A stretch of 64,000 nucleotides of DNA, from assembly GCA_944474755.1 (NCBI GenBank), contig OX104115.1, forward strand, positions 72,392,993 to 72,456,992, read 5' to 3'. The notes beneath the pieces were generated by a model, which did no database searches, was not told the DNA's origin, and saw only the letters and a list, made by a program, of their open reading frames with translations. The DNA comes from Limnoperna fortunei. Lineage: Eukaryota > Mollusca > Bivalvia > Mytilida > Modiolidae. Position 1 is the first letter of the stretch; every line of letters begins with the position of its first letter. Positions 27,901-42,900 of this stretch are shown here, in pieces. Both the position numbers and the translations under genes were made by a program.

Positions 27901-30900
27901 CGATAATAGCGAGCTCTACAGCATTCTGTCACGCATGATAGAAATCTTCTAAATCATGTGATCAGAAAATGCTTAATGCCAATATTAATATTTTTTCGTC
28001 CGAAAGTTGGCACCGTCAAAAAACTGTCACAAAGTGACTTGAGAAGTGTACTAAAAAATTTTTAAAGAAAGACGTAAAATAAAATAATTATACAATAGTT
28101 GCTTATATAAAGGGCATTATCATGATATCTTGACTGTACAAGGGAGAGTGGTATTGCCTGAATAATTGATAATGCCCGAGCCAAAGGCGAGGGCATTATC
28201 AATGTTGAAGGCAATACCACTGTCCCGAGTGCTGTCAATTATCATGACAAATGCCAGCTATATAAGCAACTATTATATTTATTTCATTGAAGAATTAAGA
28301 AACCATGTGTTTTTAAGAATGTATAATTTTATTTGTAGTATGATTTTAATGTAGACCTCATGATATATCATTATTTGGAATTTTCAGACAATACGCAGTT
28401 AGTTTTCTAAACTTTATGTAATTGTTTTTCTATTAATTTATATAATTTAAAAATAAACAGTTTTATGTTGCTTGTAAGTGGAGAGGAAATTACCACGACG
28501 TGATAACGCCCGGGCGTTATCACGCCGTGATAATGCCCTCATGTCAAATTACTGCAGATTAATTAATACCAGCTGACCGTGTTTTATCCAATTGAAATAA
28601 ACATAATTTTACTGATATGAAATAAATATCGATAAAAAATAAACGTTTGTTTACAAATAACACCAAAAAAATTCAGACATTTTTGCAATTGATGAAACTA
28701 TTTAGAAACTGACAATCATGAAAATCAATGCATCATTTTTAAACTTAATCAAATACAATATAGACCAATATGTCTACTGGCATCGCAATTTAAATTACAG
28801 AAGCAATTTTCGCCATTTTGTTTTGATTGTATCGTTAAGTTCCCATAAAGGTTTTATTGAATATATTTCATTATCTGCCACTCTAAACAAGTTAAGCTTT
28901 TAAAAATGCCAATATTTCACAAAATTTGTCCACAAATCTAGTGCCGAAAATTACTTGCTGTCGAGAAATACTCTGTCACCAGTATATGTGTTTTTTCGAA
29001 ACTTGAACTCAAAAATAAACCAAGTGAAACACATACAAATGTTCAATTGGAGCAATATTTCCGCCAAAATACTGTAACTGTAACTGGAAATTATCCATAA
29101 TCATTTATCAGATTATGAACTTCCTGAATGAAAAAGTTGTAAAACATTCGAATATAACACTAACAAATTGCCTCAAATGGCACAATATTTTCCCCAACAA
29201 CAAAAATCCAACTGTAAGTAGAACATATCCAGAAAAACAAACGAATCCTACGTAATATGTAATTTCCCAACAGAACACTCTTATCACATAATTATTTAGG
29301 AAATTACATGAACATGTTGGCTGAGAAAAAAAACTGTATGTCAACGTGGTCATGGCCCATTTTTTTTTATTTGTCGTTCTAAAAATGGGAATTTAAATAA
29401 TGAAAATTTGTTTCGAATATCAACACAAAAGATGAATAACTATTAACAAAACGAGGTGAATTTGACCTCTATGACTGTAAGACCACATAAAAGGGAGGGG
29501 CGGGAACACAATGTCCGAAAAAATGTTTTAGATTCTGTTTAACATAAAAGCATATGCATCTGACCACAATATATTGTAACGGTCTGTCCAGTTGAATTCA
29601 TGCCTAAGACACACTTTAGAAACCACTTTGGGGTAGGGGAATGAGCGAAAAAGAAAAATCAACTTGAAAACAGAACAAATGATAAATGTTTAGATTTTTG
29701 AGGAGTAGGGAAGACATTTTTATCGAAAGACGTTTTCAGCATTTTGGAGATTTTGATTTTACGTTTTTCTTTGCATTTTATTCTCCGACAACAATGACAT
29801 GTTGAATATTAAATTTTATTGTTAAAGAAACTTAGCCCGAATATTCAAGTCACATTATTACATTTATTACAAAATTCATTTAGTCTTGTAATAAATAAAC
29901 TTTTACATTACCCTCGCAGAAAACATCTTGTGCGGATTTCAAGTTCGTAGTTTACAATATATGAACATAATTTAATTTGATTGTAAGCTGAAATCTGATT
30001 AGCCCATTCAAATGTAGTAACCCATCTTATACCATATAACTTGCGTTAGTCTAGTGCATTATTCTTACGACGTTAAAATTCAATACTTCTATGAATTCAT
30101 TGCTGTTTCTTAACGTTACGATTGTCAAGATTTTTAGTATTCCTTAAATATAAAACTTATGTACCATGCATGATACAGATATTAATTGTATTCAAGGAGT
30201 TTTTTTATTTTGATTTTTCTATTGAAACAATCGGCATTCTGCTTAAATGCATATATTTTGTGATTGACATGTATTGTATTACTTAATTAATAGATTTATA
30301 AATTGTCGAGATATATATCACTTGACACTAAAAAAACATGTAGTGGAACAGAGGAGAACGGTACTCGCAAAGTTAATGAGCAAAATGAAACAAATGATTA
30401 TTTTCAAAAATAAAAAAAACAAATAAAAGACTATATTTTCTCTGCTCGCATTATGACAATAAAAAATGTAAATATATATAATTATGTTGGGATGCCTACA
30501 CAGAATGTCTCCCAAACGAACCCCCATTGCCACTATACTTGTGATATTCTTAGTTTGTGCATTTAAATCTACCTACATATCAAATTTCATTGCAATCAGA
30601 CTAAGTTGATATTGGGGTGGGGGAGTGTGGTGAAATGGCTGCCATCACAAAATGGTGTCGTTTGCGTCCAATTTTTTGTTGGAAAAAAATGCTCAGGATA
30701 GTTAGCTGTATCAGTATACCAATTTTCATTGAAATTGCTTTGACCATTACTGAGATCTGACAACGGCCGTCATTTTTTAAAACTTTAAAACAGCCGCCAT
30801 TTTGAAACCGGAAGTCGGACAAAAATTTTGTTTGGCAAAAATGCTCGGGATAGTAAGCTGTATTAGTATACCAATTTTCATTGAAATTGCTCTGGCCATT

Positions 30901-33900
30901 ACTGAGATCTGACTACGGTCGCCATTTTTAAAACTTTAAAACAGCCGCCATTTTGAAACCGAAAGTCGGACAAAAATTCTAAAAGTAGTGGGCACACTCA
31001 GGGTACCATAGTCTACCTGTGTACCAAATTTCTTCGAAATAAGATGACGTTTAAATTTTTGCATTTTTAGGGGGTGGTGTTCGGATGGCGGCCATTTTGA
31101 AATGTCGTTCGCGTCCATTTTATTTTTTTTTTGGCAAAAATGCTCAGGATAGTTAGTTGTATCATTAAACCAATTTTCATTGAAATTGCACTGGCCATTA
31201 CTGAGATCTGACAACGGCCGCCATTTTTTAAAACGGCAGCCATTTTGAAAATGGCGGCCATTTGAAAATTCCAAAAGTATATGCAAAACTTCAGGTCACC
31301 CTTAACATGTTCCCAAAGTTTCATCTTGATTGGAAATTGCATCTCCGAGAAAATATGCGGACAAGATTGAACGGAAAGAAGAAGAAAGAAAGCAGAATAA
31401 GAAACCGGACAAAAACAATATGTCTCCCAAAACTTCGTTTGGGAGACATAACTAGAAATAACTGTGTTGGATGCCAACACAAATGTCTACCAAACAAACC
31501 CACATTGCCATTATAATCTTGAGCATGTTGAAAACCCACCAAAATAGAACCTTTTATCAGATATTGAAATGTCCTATATAATGACCAAGTTTTTTTATGG
31601 AAACGGCAGCCATTTTGAATATTCAAAAAATTGATTGCAAAACTTCAGGTCACCCCTTAATACCTTCCCAAAGTTTCATATTGGTTGGACATTGCATCCC
31701 AGAGAAGCTTTGCAGACAAGATTAAGCGAAAGAAAATTAAAAAAAAAGAATAAAAGAAAACAAAGACTAGTAATAATTGTGTTCGGATGCAAAACAAATG
31801 TCTCCCAAAAGAACTCCCATTGCCACTATAATCTTGAGAATGTTGAAAACCCCCCAAATACACATTTTTATCAAGATAATGATAATGATCCCTGTTTCCG
31901 GAAACACAGCAGCTTTTTGAAAAGTCCAAAAGTGGATTGCAAAACTTCAGGTCACTCTTAACATGTTCCCAAAGTTTGATATTGATTGGACATTGCTTCT
32001 CGGCGTAACTGTGCGGACAAGATTGAGCGGATAGAAAAAAAAACAGTTGTACAAGGTACCAAAAATTCATATAAGTAACATAAAACGTTAACTTAAAAAA
32101 TACATTATTATGACAAGCTATTTTACAATTTTGAAAATACATATAATATATAGACTTTAAACCCAAAAGTATATGAAAATACGACAAAAAATAATAAAAG
32201 ACTTTGTCCAAAGGATCAAAGTCGGTTGAACTGATATAAGTCAGTTTAATCCTTAACGTCTTACATTATAACCTACCTACTGTTTAAAATTAAAGAAGCC
32301 TATAATGAATAAATCAACATGGACTGGTACACGACAGTCTATGTTTTCATGTTTGCACCGTTAACCCATCGCGGTTTACAATAATTCAATTATACAGAAG
32401 AAATACAAATGCAAATACAAATAACTTCCATTAAATATTTACAACAAGCCTGTCATTAGAGATAAAACATAATACATTATCAAAAGACCAAATATCTGAA
32501 AAATTTCTACATAATTAATGAACTTACAATAGTCAATTCGATTACTAACCGGGAGCCGACCGTGCTACCTGAATTTCACTTTGTCCATCGCTGCGTGTTG
32601 GTACATACTCCCAACACGACTGTTCCGTCATCCATCACCAAGGGCTGTCTGTTTATCTCTGTACAGCCGACATGTGGTCTGATGGTACTGATTTCTCCGG
32701 ACAGCTGATCCGAGGTGGCAGTGGTTCAGCTAAAATCGATCTCCTAACTGGACAGCTACCCGATGTCCGAAGAAGAAGAATAGAATTTTAAATTTTCAAT
32801 ACCCTGTATTAATTGAAACATTATATCACATTTTAACAATCTATCAAAAATTCATAATACATAAGATATAATCCAAATAAATACAGTATTATGAAAAGCT
32901 ATTTACCACTGTTGAAAATACATATAATTATAAAGACTTTAAACCCAGAAGTATACGAAATACAGTAGAAATATATAAAACTTTGTCAAACTGATTAAAG
33001 TCAGTTTAAACTGATACAAGCCAGTTTAAACTGATACAAGCCTGTTTAAACTGATACAAGCAAGTTTAAACTTTAAACATTATTACATACCTAAATTAAA
33101 ATGTAAAAACCCTATAAATGACCAAATATAAATGTCAGCATGGACTGGTACACGCCATTCCATGTTTAAACCCATTGCGGTTTACAGTTCATAAATTAGA
33201 CAGCAAAAATACAAATTAAATTAGTTCCCGTTAAATATTTACAAAGAACCTGTCATTCGAATTAAACACAAAACGTTATTAAAACAAAAAAAAACTCTGA
33301 AAAAGAATCAACATTGTAAACAAACCTATAGTAGGCAAACTCAAATGCCAAACGACCAATGGCAAAATCGGTTGCGAGACCTGAATTTCTTGCAGTGGGT
33401 CTGTTGGTCTGCCTCTGGTCCTCCGGTGTTTCAACGTCACATAAGTGGCAATCTTCGCCTGGGTGGCAATCCATTGGAACAGGCGTCTTGGGGTCCTGTA
33501 CTTCTCCGTCCATCGATGCGTGTAGGTGAAATTTCCCAACACGACTTCTTCGTCCTCCATCACCATTGGATGTCTGGTCGTCTCTGGACAGCCGACCATG
33601 GATGACGTGTGGTCGGCTGAAACTAGAATTTCTGGACAGCTGATCCCAGGTTGTGGTTGATCAGCTGGACTCGAAATCCTAACTGGACAGCTTTCCGACG
33701 TTGGCGGGTGGACAGTTGGAGGAGATCGATTTGCACTGACCTGATGTGGTGTTTGGTCAGTGCTAGAGAGAGTAGGTGGTCCAAATATAGAAGAGTCTAT
33801 TGAACCGACATCATTAAATTTAATCAAAATAGTTTGTACATTTAATAAACCTTGTATACGTAGGCACGAAACGAAAATATAATGCAAGTCTTCTTGCAAA

Positions 33901-36900
33901 CCACAAAAAGGACAAACATTAAACAGCTGATAACCAGCTTCACAATACAATTTACTAGTTGAAACAGCACCATGAAGGGTTCTCCAATTAAGGTCACCTT
34001 CATGCATGCTATGATATTCGGGGGAACATTTGATTTTAAAATATTATTCTATGGGGACAGTAACTTTTTAAAATGGGAACGATTAAAGTTATGAACAACA
34101 GATAACAAATAAATCATGTTCTTGGGACATTTATCAAGAACAACGCCCTTACTTTATTCAGGAGCATTTATAATATCTAATGTTAAATGATACTGGTGAA
34201 CAACACCAATATCATTATCATAATGATAAAAACGATCTTTTAATTCACTCCACTCCGGAGGAAAAGCCGACCATAATAAATCTAGCTGTTGTTGGATACA
34301 GCGTTTAGAACAAATGCTTATTATGCCAACAAGATCTGCTGCAGTTAATTTTCTTTTCAAACTAGTATCAAACAGATTTTTAATTTTAGTCATACAAAAA
34401 ATTACAAAATTGTCAAAATAAAAAGGTTCCTCGGTTTTAGGGTAAACTAATGAAGGGTTGAAACAAAGGTTCTTCTAAAATGTCTGCAACTGAGGTATCA
34501 TCTATTTTTATTCTAGATGATTCAAAATATTTCCAGGCTTTTATTATATGTTAATAAAGGCTTGGGATGTTAGTATACTGAAAATTCTCATCAAGTAATA
34601 GCAACTGCACATCATGATTAAACTTAGACAAAAATATTTACAAAAAATAGTAGCAAGGGTGAACTTCTTCACCATTCATTAATGTCAAAAATCTATGCAT
34701 AAACTGAATTCGAAAATCGTGAATTCCTGATAGGATATGAAATAAACCCTGTCCTCCGGTATACACAGGAAGATATAACATTTCTTTGGAAACCCAATGT
34801 TTCCCTTGCCATAGAAAATCTACAAATTTGTTTTAAATGGCGCTAATAATATCATCGGGCCTGACCACGGAATTCGATCGATGCCACAATTTTGACGTGG
34901 AGAGTAAATTAACTACAATCGTTAGTTCACAAATTGACGAACCACGAGCAAATGGTTTCCACATGTCAAGTTTGACAGCAATATCTTCCGCCATCCAATC
35001 CAATTTTGTTTATAGAAATCCCAATATTTTAAAAAAAGTGCTCAAAACTTTGAGGCCTTTATTGTTCCACTTCAGACCAAGTGGCCAATCATTTGTGTAT
35101 TTCCAACTACCAACCCACAAACCTTCGGACTTTTGTAAATTTATTTTTGAATGACGTTTTCTTATAGATATCTAACCAGAATCTTTTCTAAAGAGAGTAT
35201 CCAAATCATCTGCATATGCAGATAAACCACTTTTCTTACCATCAGAAAATGGAAGTTCTAGGCCTGAAAGACCATCTTTTGACCTTAAGTTATGCAAAAG
35301 AGGTTCAAGGCAGATAGAAAAAAGTTGAATAGACAAGGAGCATCCTTGTCGTATACCTCTTTTAAATTGAAAAGGGGAAGATAACGAATTATCAATTTTC
35401 AGTAAACTATGTATATCTGCATAAATAGTTTTTATACAGAATATGATATAATTGCCAAAACTGAAAGCTTCTAATGTCTTCATCAAATAGCCATGATAAA
35501 AACGATCAAAAGCTGTCTCTTGGTCAAGGAAAACAATTGCAAGGGGAATAAATTCCTGATTAGCATAACAAGTAGCATTTCACTGATATGATGACCGGGA
35601 ACACAATAACTTATATGAAATATATCGGGTAGAACGGTACGAAGTTAACGAAAATGTCTAGTTAATAATATATAATCGTAACAGAGAAGAGACACAGGTC
35701 TGCACGAATGTGAAAAGTCTGTCCTCTTCAATAGAAATAACAAAAACCTCGTGAATATCCTTTCATAACGATGTTCCAAAAGGTTTTGTAAAATTCACTA
35801 GGCAACCCATTAATACCAGGGGCATAGGATAATTCATCATAACTTTAAACACTATCTAATGTTTGTTTTTGGATTCCACTTATTGTAAGAAGGTCTTTCA
35901 AAATTACATTTTGACAACTTTCATCAACAGGATCGGGCTATACAAGTCGGAGTAAAAATTTCTGGCAAGGGTTTTTATTTCCTGATCTGAATCAGTTATA
36001 CTGTCATCAGGCAAGGTTAAATGGGATAATAATTTCTTTGTACCGCGTTTCTTTTCAAGGTCAAAGAAATATTTTGTAGGTTTATCTGAATCATTTAAAT
36101 AGTTGAATCTTGGGCAAACCTACGCTGGACAACGGGACTGGATTCGTTCAAGTTCAGATAACTGATGCTGTTTCTCAATTAAAAGGACATTGAGATCAGG
36201 ATTTTTTGCAATATTTGATTTTAATAACTCAATATCAAAATTACGTGTAAAATCTTGATTCTTTTTAATTGAAAATTCGTGCGAAAGTTCCTTTATTTTA
36301 GAATTTTCCACGATCCCACCAATCTTGGATACACTTGAACGCAGATTTATGTGATCGCCAGGAAAGCCAAAAGTAACTTATCATATCGACATACGATGTA
36401 TCATCTAAAAGAGATGTATTAAGACACCAGTAAGCACTCTTGTGTTTACTTTTTCTTTAAAGCTTTAAAGTAACCACAAACGTAATAATGATTAGAATAA
36501 GAACACAGTTTTATTTCTGAGCATCGAATACATTGACTATAGTGTTAAGATATATAAATTCGATCCAGTCTTGCGGTGACATCGTCATTTCTCGACTAGG
36601 AATAAATTCTATCATACGGATGAATATTGCAAGACGTATCTATAAATTTGAAACGTTTAACAATTGATTTAAATTCATTACAAGAATGGGGAGGTGGGTT
36701 CATAATCTCCTGTCCTATATAAGGAGTGATTAGTAGTACAATTAAAATCAATACCAATGAATATTGGATAGGAAGAATCAAGTTGATTGAACAGGTATTT
36801 TAGACATTTAAAAAAGTCTAGTTTTTCTTCGGGACACTTGTGTTTACTTTTTCTTTAAAGCTTTAAAGTTACCACAAACGTAATAATGATTAGAATAAGA

Positions 36901-39900
36901 ACACAGTTTTATTTCTGAGCATCGAATACATTGACTTTAGTGTTAAGATATATAAATTCGATCGAGTCTTGCGGTGACGTCGTCATTTCTCGACTAGGAA
37001 TAAGTTCTATTGTATGGATGAATATTGCAAGACGTATCTATAAATTTGAAACGTTTAACAATTGATTTAAATTCATTACAAGAATGGGGAGGGGGGTTCA
37101 TAATCTCCTGTCCTATCTAAGGAGTGATTAGTAGTACAATTAAAATCAATACCAATGAATATTGGATGGGAAGAATCAAGTTGATTGAACAGGTATTTCA
37201 GACATTTAAAAAAGTCTAGTTTTTCTTCGGGACACTTGTGAGAATAATCATTCAACAAATAAACAGTTTGTTCCTGTAATTTGATAGTAGTATGCTTAAA
37301 ATGCGACCGAGTAATATAACTTTATGATCTCGAATAGTATATTCTAAATTATTTCAAAAACATATCGCTAATCCAGCAGAAATAGTTAAGAGGTGAGATA
37401 ATACTCCTCTACATATCATTCCTCATATACCTAAATCAGAAGGAAAGGTATGAGTATCTTGGAGAAAAACTGCATTTAATTTTGATTTCAAAGAATCTAA
37501 ATAAAATATATTTTAAAGAATCTCGACAACCATGAGGGTTCAGTGATTCTAACGAAAAACCGGACATTTCAAATGAAGTGAAAACACAGAACAAAAATGA
37601 ATAAATAATAGGACAATACATATTGATTTGGATGTGTTTGTCGTCTAAGTATGAGTTTTCACACATGCCTTTATTTTCTTAATTAACTTATTGAGACGCG
37701 CTTTTAACTGTGATGATGATTCATGGTTTCTACGAAGGTCTATAAAATCTTGACAAATTTGTCATAGGTTTGTCGAAACATTTTTGCCACAGGGTTTTTT
37801 TTTGCTTTCGAGCTCAGCAAGTAATCGATCGAGCTCCTCAATTGGTAGCTTTTGCTCAGTATGTACTATGATTTGGGACATATTTTGTTCTGATAAATCA
37901 ATGGATATTGATTATATGTCTACATCCTCTTCCTCATAAGTATTAAGTATAATATGGGATGAAGGGGTAAATCCCACATACTTATAGCATCTAGATCAGA
38001 TTCAGCTTCAGTTGTGGAGGTTTTCACACTTATAGCAGAAGCATTGTTTTCTGCTTTACGTTTAAGTGCAGACTTAACTGGCAACAGATCAGTCTGCACT
38101 TGTCCAGGTTGAGAGTGGACAGCCACAATGACAGTGGAACCAGAAGATTCTTTAGGTTTTGTCCCAACTCGAAACATTAGCTACGGTGTTGGAAGTAACA
38201 CTGATTGCCAGTGGCACCAATGCCAGTATCTGTAGCAATAGACTGATCTGACGTCGCAGTTGCTGGTACCCTTTCATCTGTAAACGGGACATCTGTATTT
38301 TCAACTGAATTTTTATTATCGGTTGCCGGTCTATTTTGTGGACATCGATTTTTGACAAAAATTCTGTAACTTTGCCCTTAATAAAACATATCAAAGGACT
38401 CCGGTAATGTAACATTGGGATGAAGAATAAGGTATACTTGTCGTCTTAATGACTTGAAATGATTTAGTGCTGTGCTTTTAATACCGAGTGCAATGGGTTT
38501 TATGTGTGAAATTATGCGTCCATAACGCATCAACTTATCCTCGAGTAAATAATTGAGAACATAAGGGGGACAATTAGACAAAGTAACTTTTTGGAGGACT
38601 TTTACCAAACACTGAACTTCAACAAACTCGTCCCCAATAATTAAACCATTAGAAAACAACTCTTCAACATTATCGAGGTGGGATAAAAAAAACCACAACC
38701 CCAAACCTCATACGAAAGGCTGCCACAACGTTTTCTGGTTTAACAATATTGGCAATAGCAACAACATACTGTTCGATTGAGACAGGTGGTATGTTTGTTA
38801 GTTTTCCATCTTGAACTTTCTTGAAAAGTACTTTTACTATTTGCACTTGATGAACTTTTTGATCCTGAACTTTCGCCGTTCAAAACAGTATTTTGCCTTA
38901 GAAAAAGATTTTCCGATTACCTTTAACGGTATTGTCCTTTTAATTAAATTAAGATCAATATTGTCCTTGTCACATAACATTGTATTGACTGAGGCAAAAA
39001 CAGACGACAACTGAGTACTTTTACTATTAACCACAACACTCGAAAATGAAGGCGAGACTATCTTTTAACCAAATAAAACTATTTAACAACAATCCAATCA
39101 ATCAAAAATCTCGACAATCCGAGATGAAAATAAAAAATACCCCCCCCCACCCCAAAAAAAAATGAAAGAACTTCTTCCAATTACAACAATACAATATTTA
39201 CAAACCACAATGAAAAACAACCAAGAAATGATTCAAGCGAAGCCCCGAAAAACACGTCCTATCCCTTCAAGAATAAGAAGAAAAAGAAGAATAAGAATTT
39301 GAATTTTCAATACCCTTTATTAAATAAAACAATAAATCACAGTTTTACAAGGCATCAAAAATTCAAGTAACATAAAATATAAACCTAACAAATACATTAT
39401 TATGACAAGCTACATAAATATACACCTCGCCATAAGTTAAGCAACACCTACAATTTGTTTATAATTTCAAAAATCTGAATTAATATTAACTTTGTGTTAT
39501 TTATGTACTAAAGCCATCATTTGCGCACGGGAAAGTTTCTTTAATTAAGTCCTCATGTACATCTTTAAATAGCAAAACCAGTTTGTCATACGGTAGTCGA
39601 GCACGCCTAAAAGCCTTGTTTTGCTCAACGATTTAGTGTTCATCTCCTGGTCTTTTTTTACTTCATCTTTACATTTTAACAATGCCTAGACGGAAATTAA
39701 GTGAGGCTTATAAGTTGCAAATTGTTGGAATGCGTAATAGTGGACACAGCTTGCGACGGATAGCACAATACTTTGGCATTCTCTTTAATATTGTATCCCG
39801 GCTACTGAAACGTCATCGAGATGATGGAACTATCCAGTAACGTCCTAGGTCAGATCGACCACCCAAAACATCTGAAAAGGAGGATATAGCACTCGTTCGT

Positions 39901-42900
39901 GTAGCCAAACGCCAACCGTTTGCCACTGCAAGATATCTTCGTGACGATTGGAATATTGCAACCAGAGTCGCCATTCTAACAGTTAACAGGCGCCTAAATA
40001 ATGCAAGATTGCGAGCTTATCGTCCCTTGAAACGTCCATTGTTGACACAGAGACATCGCCAAGCACGTTTAGAGTGGGCACGATATCACCGCCATTTGAA
40101 TATTCGAAGCTGGCGACGAATAAGCTGGACCTACGAAAGCAGGTTTCTTCTTCGTCATATTGATGGGCACATGCGCGTTTGGAGACAACGAGGCACTGCT
40201 TACAACTAGAACAACATCCTAGACACTACAACGTTTGGCGGTAGTGGTGTTGCAGTGTCGGAAGGCTTTACATACGACTGTAAACTGAATCTGTATGTGG
40301 TTGATTGGACAATAACAGGGCAGAAATATCGAAAGGACTTCATTAACGCTGATATTGTGCCACATTTTGAAGATCGTGCACTTGGTAACAGACCGATCTT
40401 TATGGATGACAATGCAAGACCTCACCGAGCTGCAATAGTACGTGATGTTATCGAAAGGGAAGCTATTGAGCATCTTCCATGGCCATCTTTGCGTGTATCA
40501 CATTTCAAAGTGACTTATTTTCCCTGAACGTTGACCTGTGATGATGTGTTTACTGTAAGGTCATGAAATCGAAATATGCAAACTTATTTTTTGCCTAATA
40601 AAAGTTATTTTTGCACTGTTTTTTAAAAATGTTTTAAATCTTACGTCTCGGAAACATATTACTTATTGCGTCGTTGTTTCGTTTAGTTAAATATTAATGT
40701 ACAGTCCAATAAAGTGAGACACATCTTTGTTATATAAATATACGTCAATCACTTTGATATCTTAATATTAATTAATACAACTCTTGAACTTGGCTATCAT
40801 TCAAAATATAAATTAAGTCTACATGTATCCAATTGAAAGTACAATAATATTGCAATAACCAAAGTGTGTGATAATAATAAAAAAAAAGTCTATGACAGTC
40901 ACAGTTCTGTATTTTAACCACTAAATCTCATTATAACTACTTAAGAAATAATGTAAAATATCTTATATTTACAATGGAAACACTCACATTTTGTCTATAC
41001 CAGTGTGTGGAACATGGTTTTTAAAATCATCTCTGTTGTCCTGAGAATGTGAAATATGGTTTTAATTGTATCGCCATGGTGTCAGGATTGATTTTATACA
41101 TGTAAAGTGGTTTTTTAATTGCATCACGAAAGTCAGGATTTATTTGATATGTGTAAAATGATTTTTAATTTCAACGCAAAAATCTCAAGCATGTTTTATC
41201 TGTTAAATATTGTTTTTAATTGCATTTTCAAGGTCTTATAATTAATTTTATATGTGGAATTTTTTTTTATTGCATTGCTAAGATCACTGGCTTAATTTTA
41301 TATGTGAACTATGTTTTTTAATAGTTTCATTTATTTCTCCAAAGCAATTTTGTACTTGTACTCTGGTGTTTGATTGCATCTTTTGGGTATCAGGAATGAT
41401 TTTATATCTAAAATATGGTTTTAATTCCATTACTAATATCCCCAGACTGATTTTATACATAAGATATGGTTTTAATTCTATAGCTCAGGTCTCATGATTG
41501 ATTTTATATGTAAAATATAGTTTTTATTTCCATCACTAAGGTCACAGGAAGGATTTTATATGTGAAATATGGTTTTTAATTGCATTGCTAAAGTCTCAAG
41601 ATTGATTTTATATGTTAAATATGGTTTTTAATTGCACTCCAATCGTCCCCAGAATGATTTTATATGTGATATATTGTTTTGTATGGCATTACCAAGGTTT
41701 CAGGAATGATTTTATGCGTGAAATATGGATAATAGTTTAATTGCTAAGTATCGAGATTGATTTTATATGTTACATATTGATTTTAATTGCATCGCTTAGG
41801 TCTCAAGAGTGATTTTATATCTGACATATGGTTTCTGATTACATTGCTATAGTCTTATTAGTGATTTTATATGTTAAATATATTTTTTTATTGTATTGCC
41901 AAGGTTTCAGGATTGATTTTATATGCAAAATATGGTTTCTATTCCATCAATAGGGTCTCAGGATTGATTTCATATGTAAAATATAGTTTGTTATTGCATG
42001 TGTCACCGAGAGCCAGGTTGAATGCCAGAATAAGCCATGGGGACTTAGCTCTGCATGCGATAGCCCTCAGCAAACAGGGGGTCAGTCTAGAACTAAAACT
42101 TAAATATGGCAAAGCACAGCTATAACTCAGCAACCAAAATTTGTAACAATTTAATTGAACAAATAATAAATAGCCAAAATGAAACAAGTCCAAATATGAA
42201 ATAGCACAAACTGTAAACAATTCAGATGTCACTCTTTATACAATGTCCAAATGAATTTGTATGTCACTCTAAATACTGCAGTTGTTCAGTTGGGTTGAGT
42301 CAGCACTTCTCCTGTATTATGTGGTCAGATGAGTCAAGTCAGGTGTGGTACTGGTGGACTGACGGCAGGTCCTTTGTAACCATATACCATTAAAACCAGT
42401 TGACCGTCCAGCTGCGATGTTGTGCTAACTGTTGTTGGTTCCACCGTTGACGTCTCTGTTTCACTAAGAGTCTTGTTTATGAGGCTAACTCTAATACTGT
42501 TTTCTGCTAGCAGTACTTATCTAATAATCTTGTCTACTAATCTACTACTCTGATTTTACAATTTTCTAACTCGACTCTAATCTTAATTGACAAGGATTGC
42601 CAGTTTTCCTACCGCAGGTCGGGGGTTTTCTCCGGGTACTCCGGCTTCCTCCCGCAATTAAAACTGGACGCCATGATATAGCTGAACAATTGCTGAAAGT
42701 GGCGTTAAACATCATCAAACAAACAAACAAAAACAATTTTCTAACTCTTTTTATGCTAAAATATTAAAACTGACAAATGACATGTACTCAAAAGAATTAT
42801 AGAGGATTTGATTTTAAATGCCAAATTAAATTAATTTAACTTTTATCCGAGAAACTTAATTAATAAAACTTAAGTGCTAAATGAACATGTGTGACAATTA

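Larger units (their letters stand above)
32776..39280 (-). mobile_element. Decayed L1/Tx1-like LINE, nearly full length
   Basis: Read on the minus strand: ORF1 (39034-37920), endonuclease (about 37600-36450), linker, reverse transcriptase (about 35950-34800), C-terminal zinc-knuckle region (to about 33700), then a 3' UTR. Frames are broken by many stops and shifts, so it is a fossil. It is antisense to the host gene within intron 8. The clade assignment rests on ORF1 style and on the RT motifs described in the parts below. Confidence 0.75.

Noticed and set aside
30936..31626. Minus-strand frames of 101-137 codons
   Set aside because: They lie wholly inside the GGCGGCCATTTT repeat array and change with each repeat unit.
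31657..32211. 184-codon minus-strand frame
   Set aside because: It runs across the last repeat units into LINE 3' UTR sequence; no domain.
33345..33605. Plus-strand 86-codon frame
   Set aside because: Antisense of the LINE C-terminal and 3' region.
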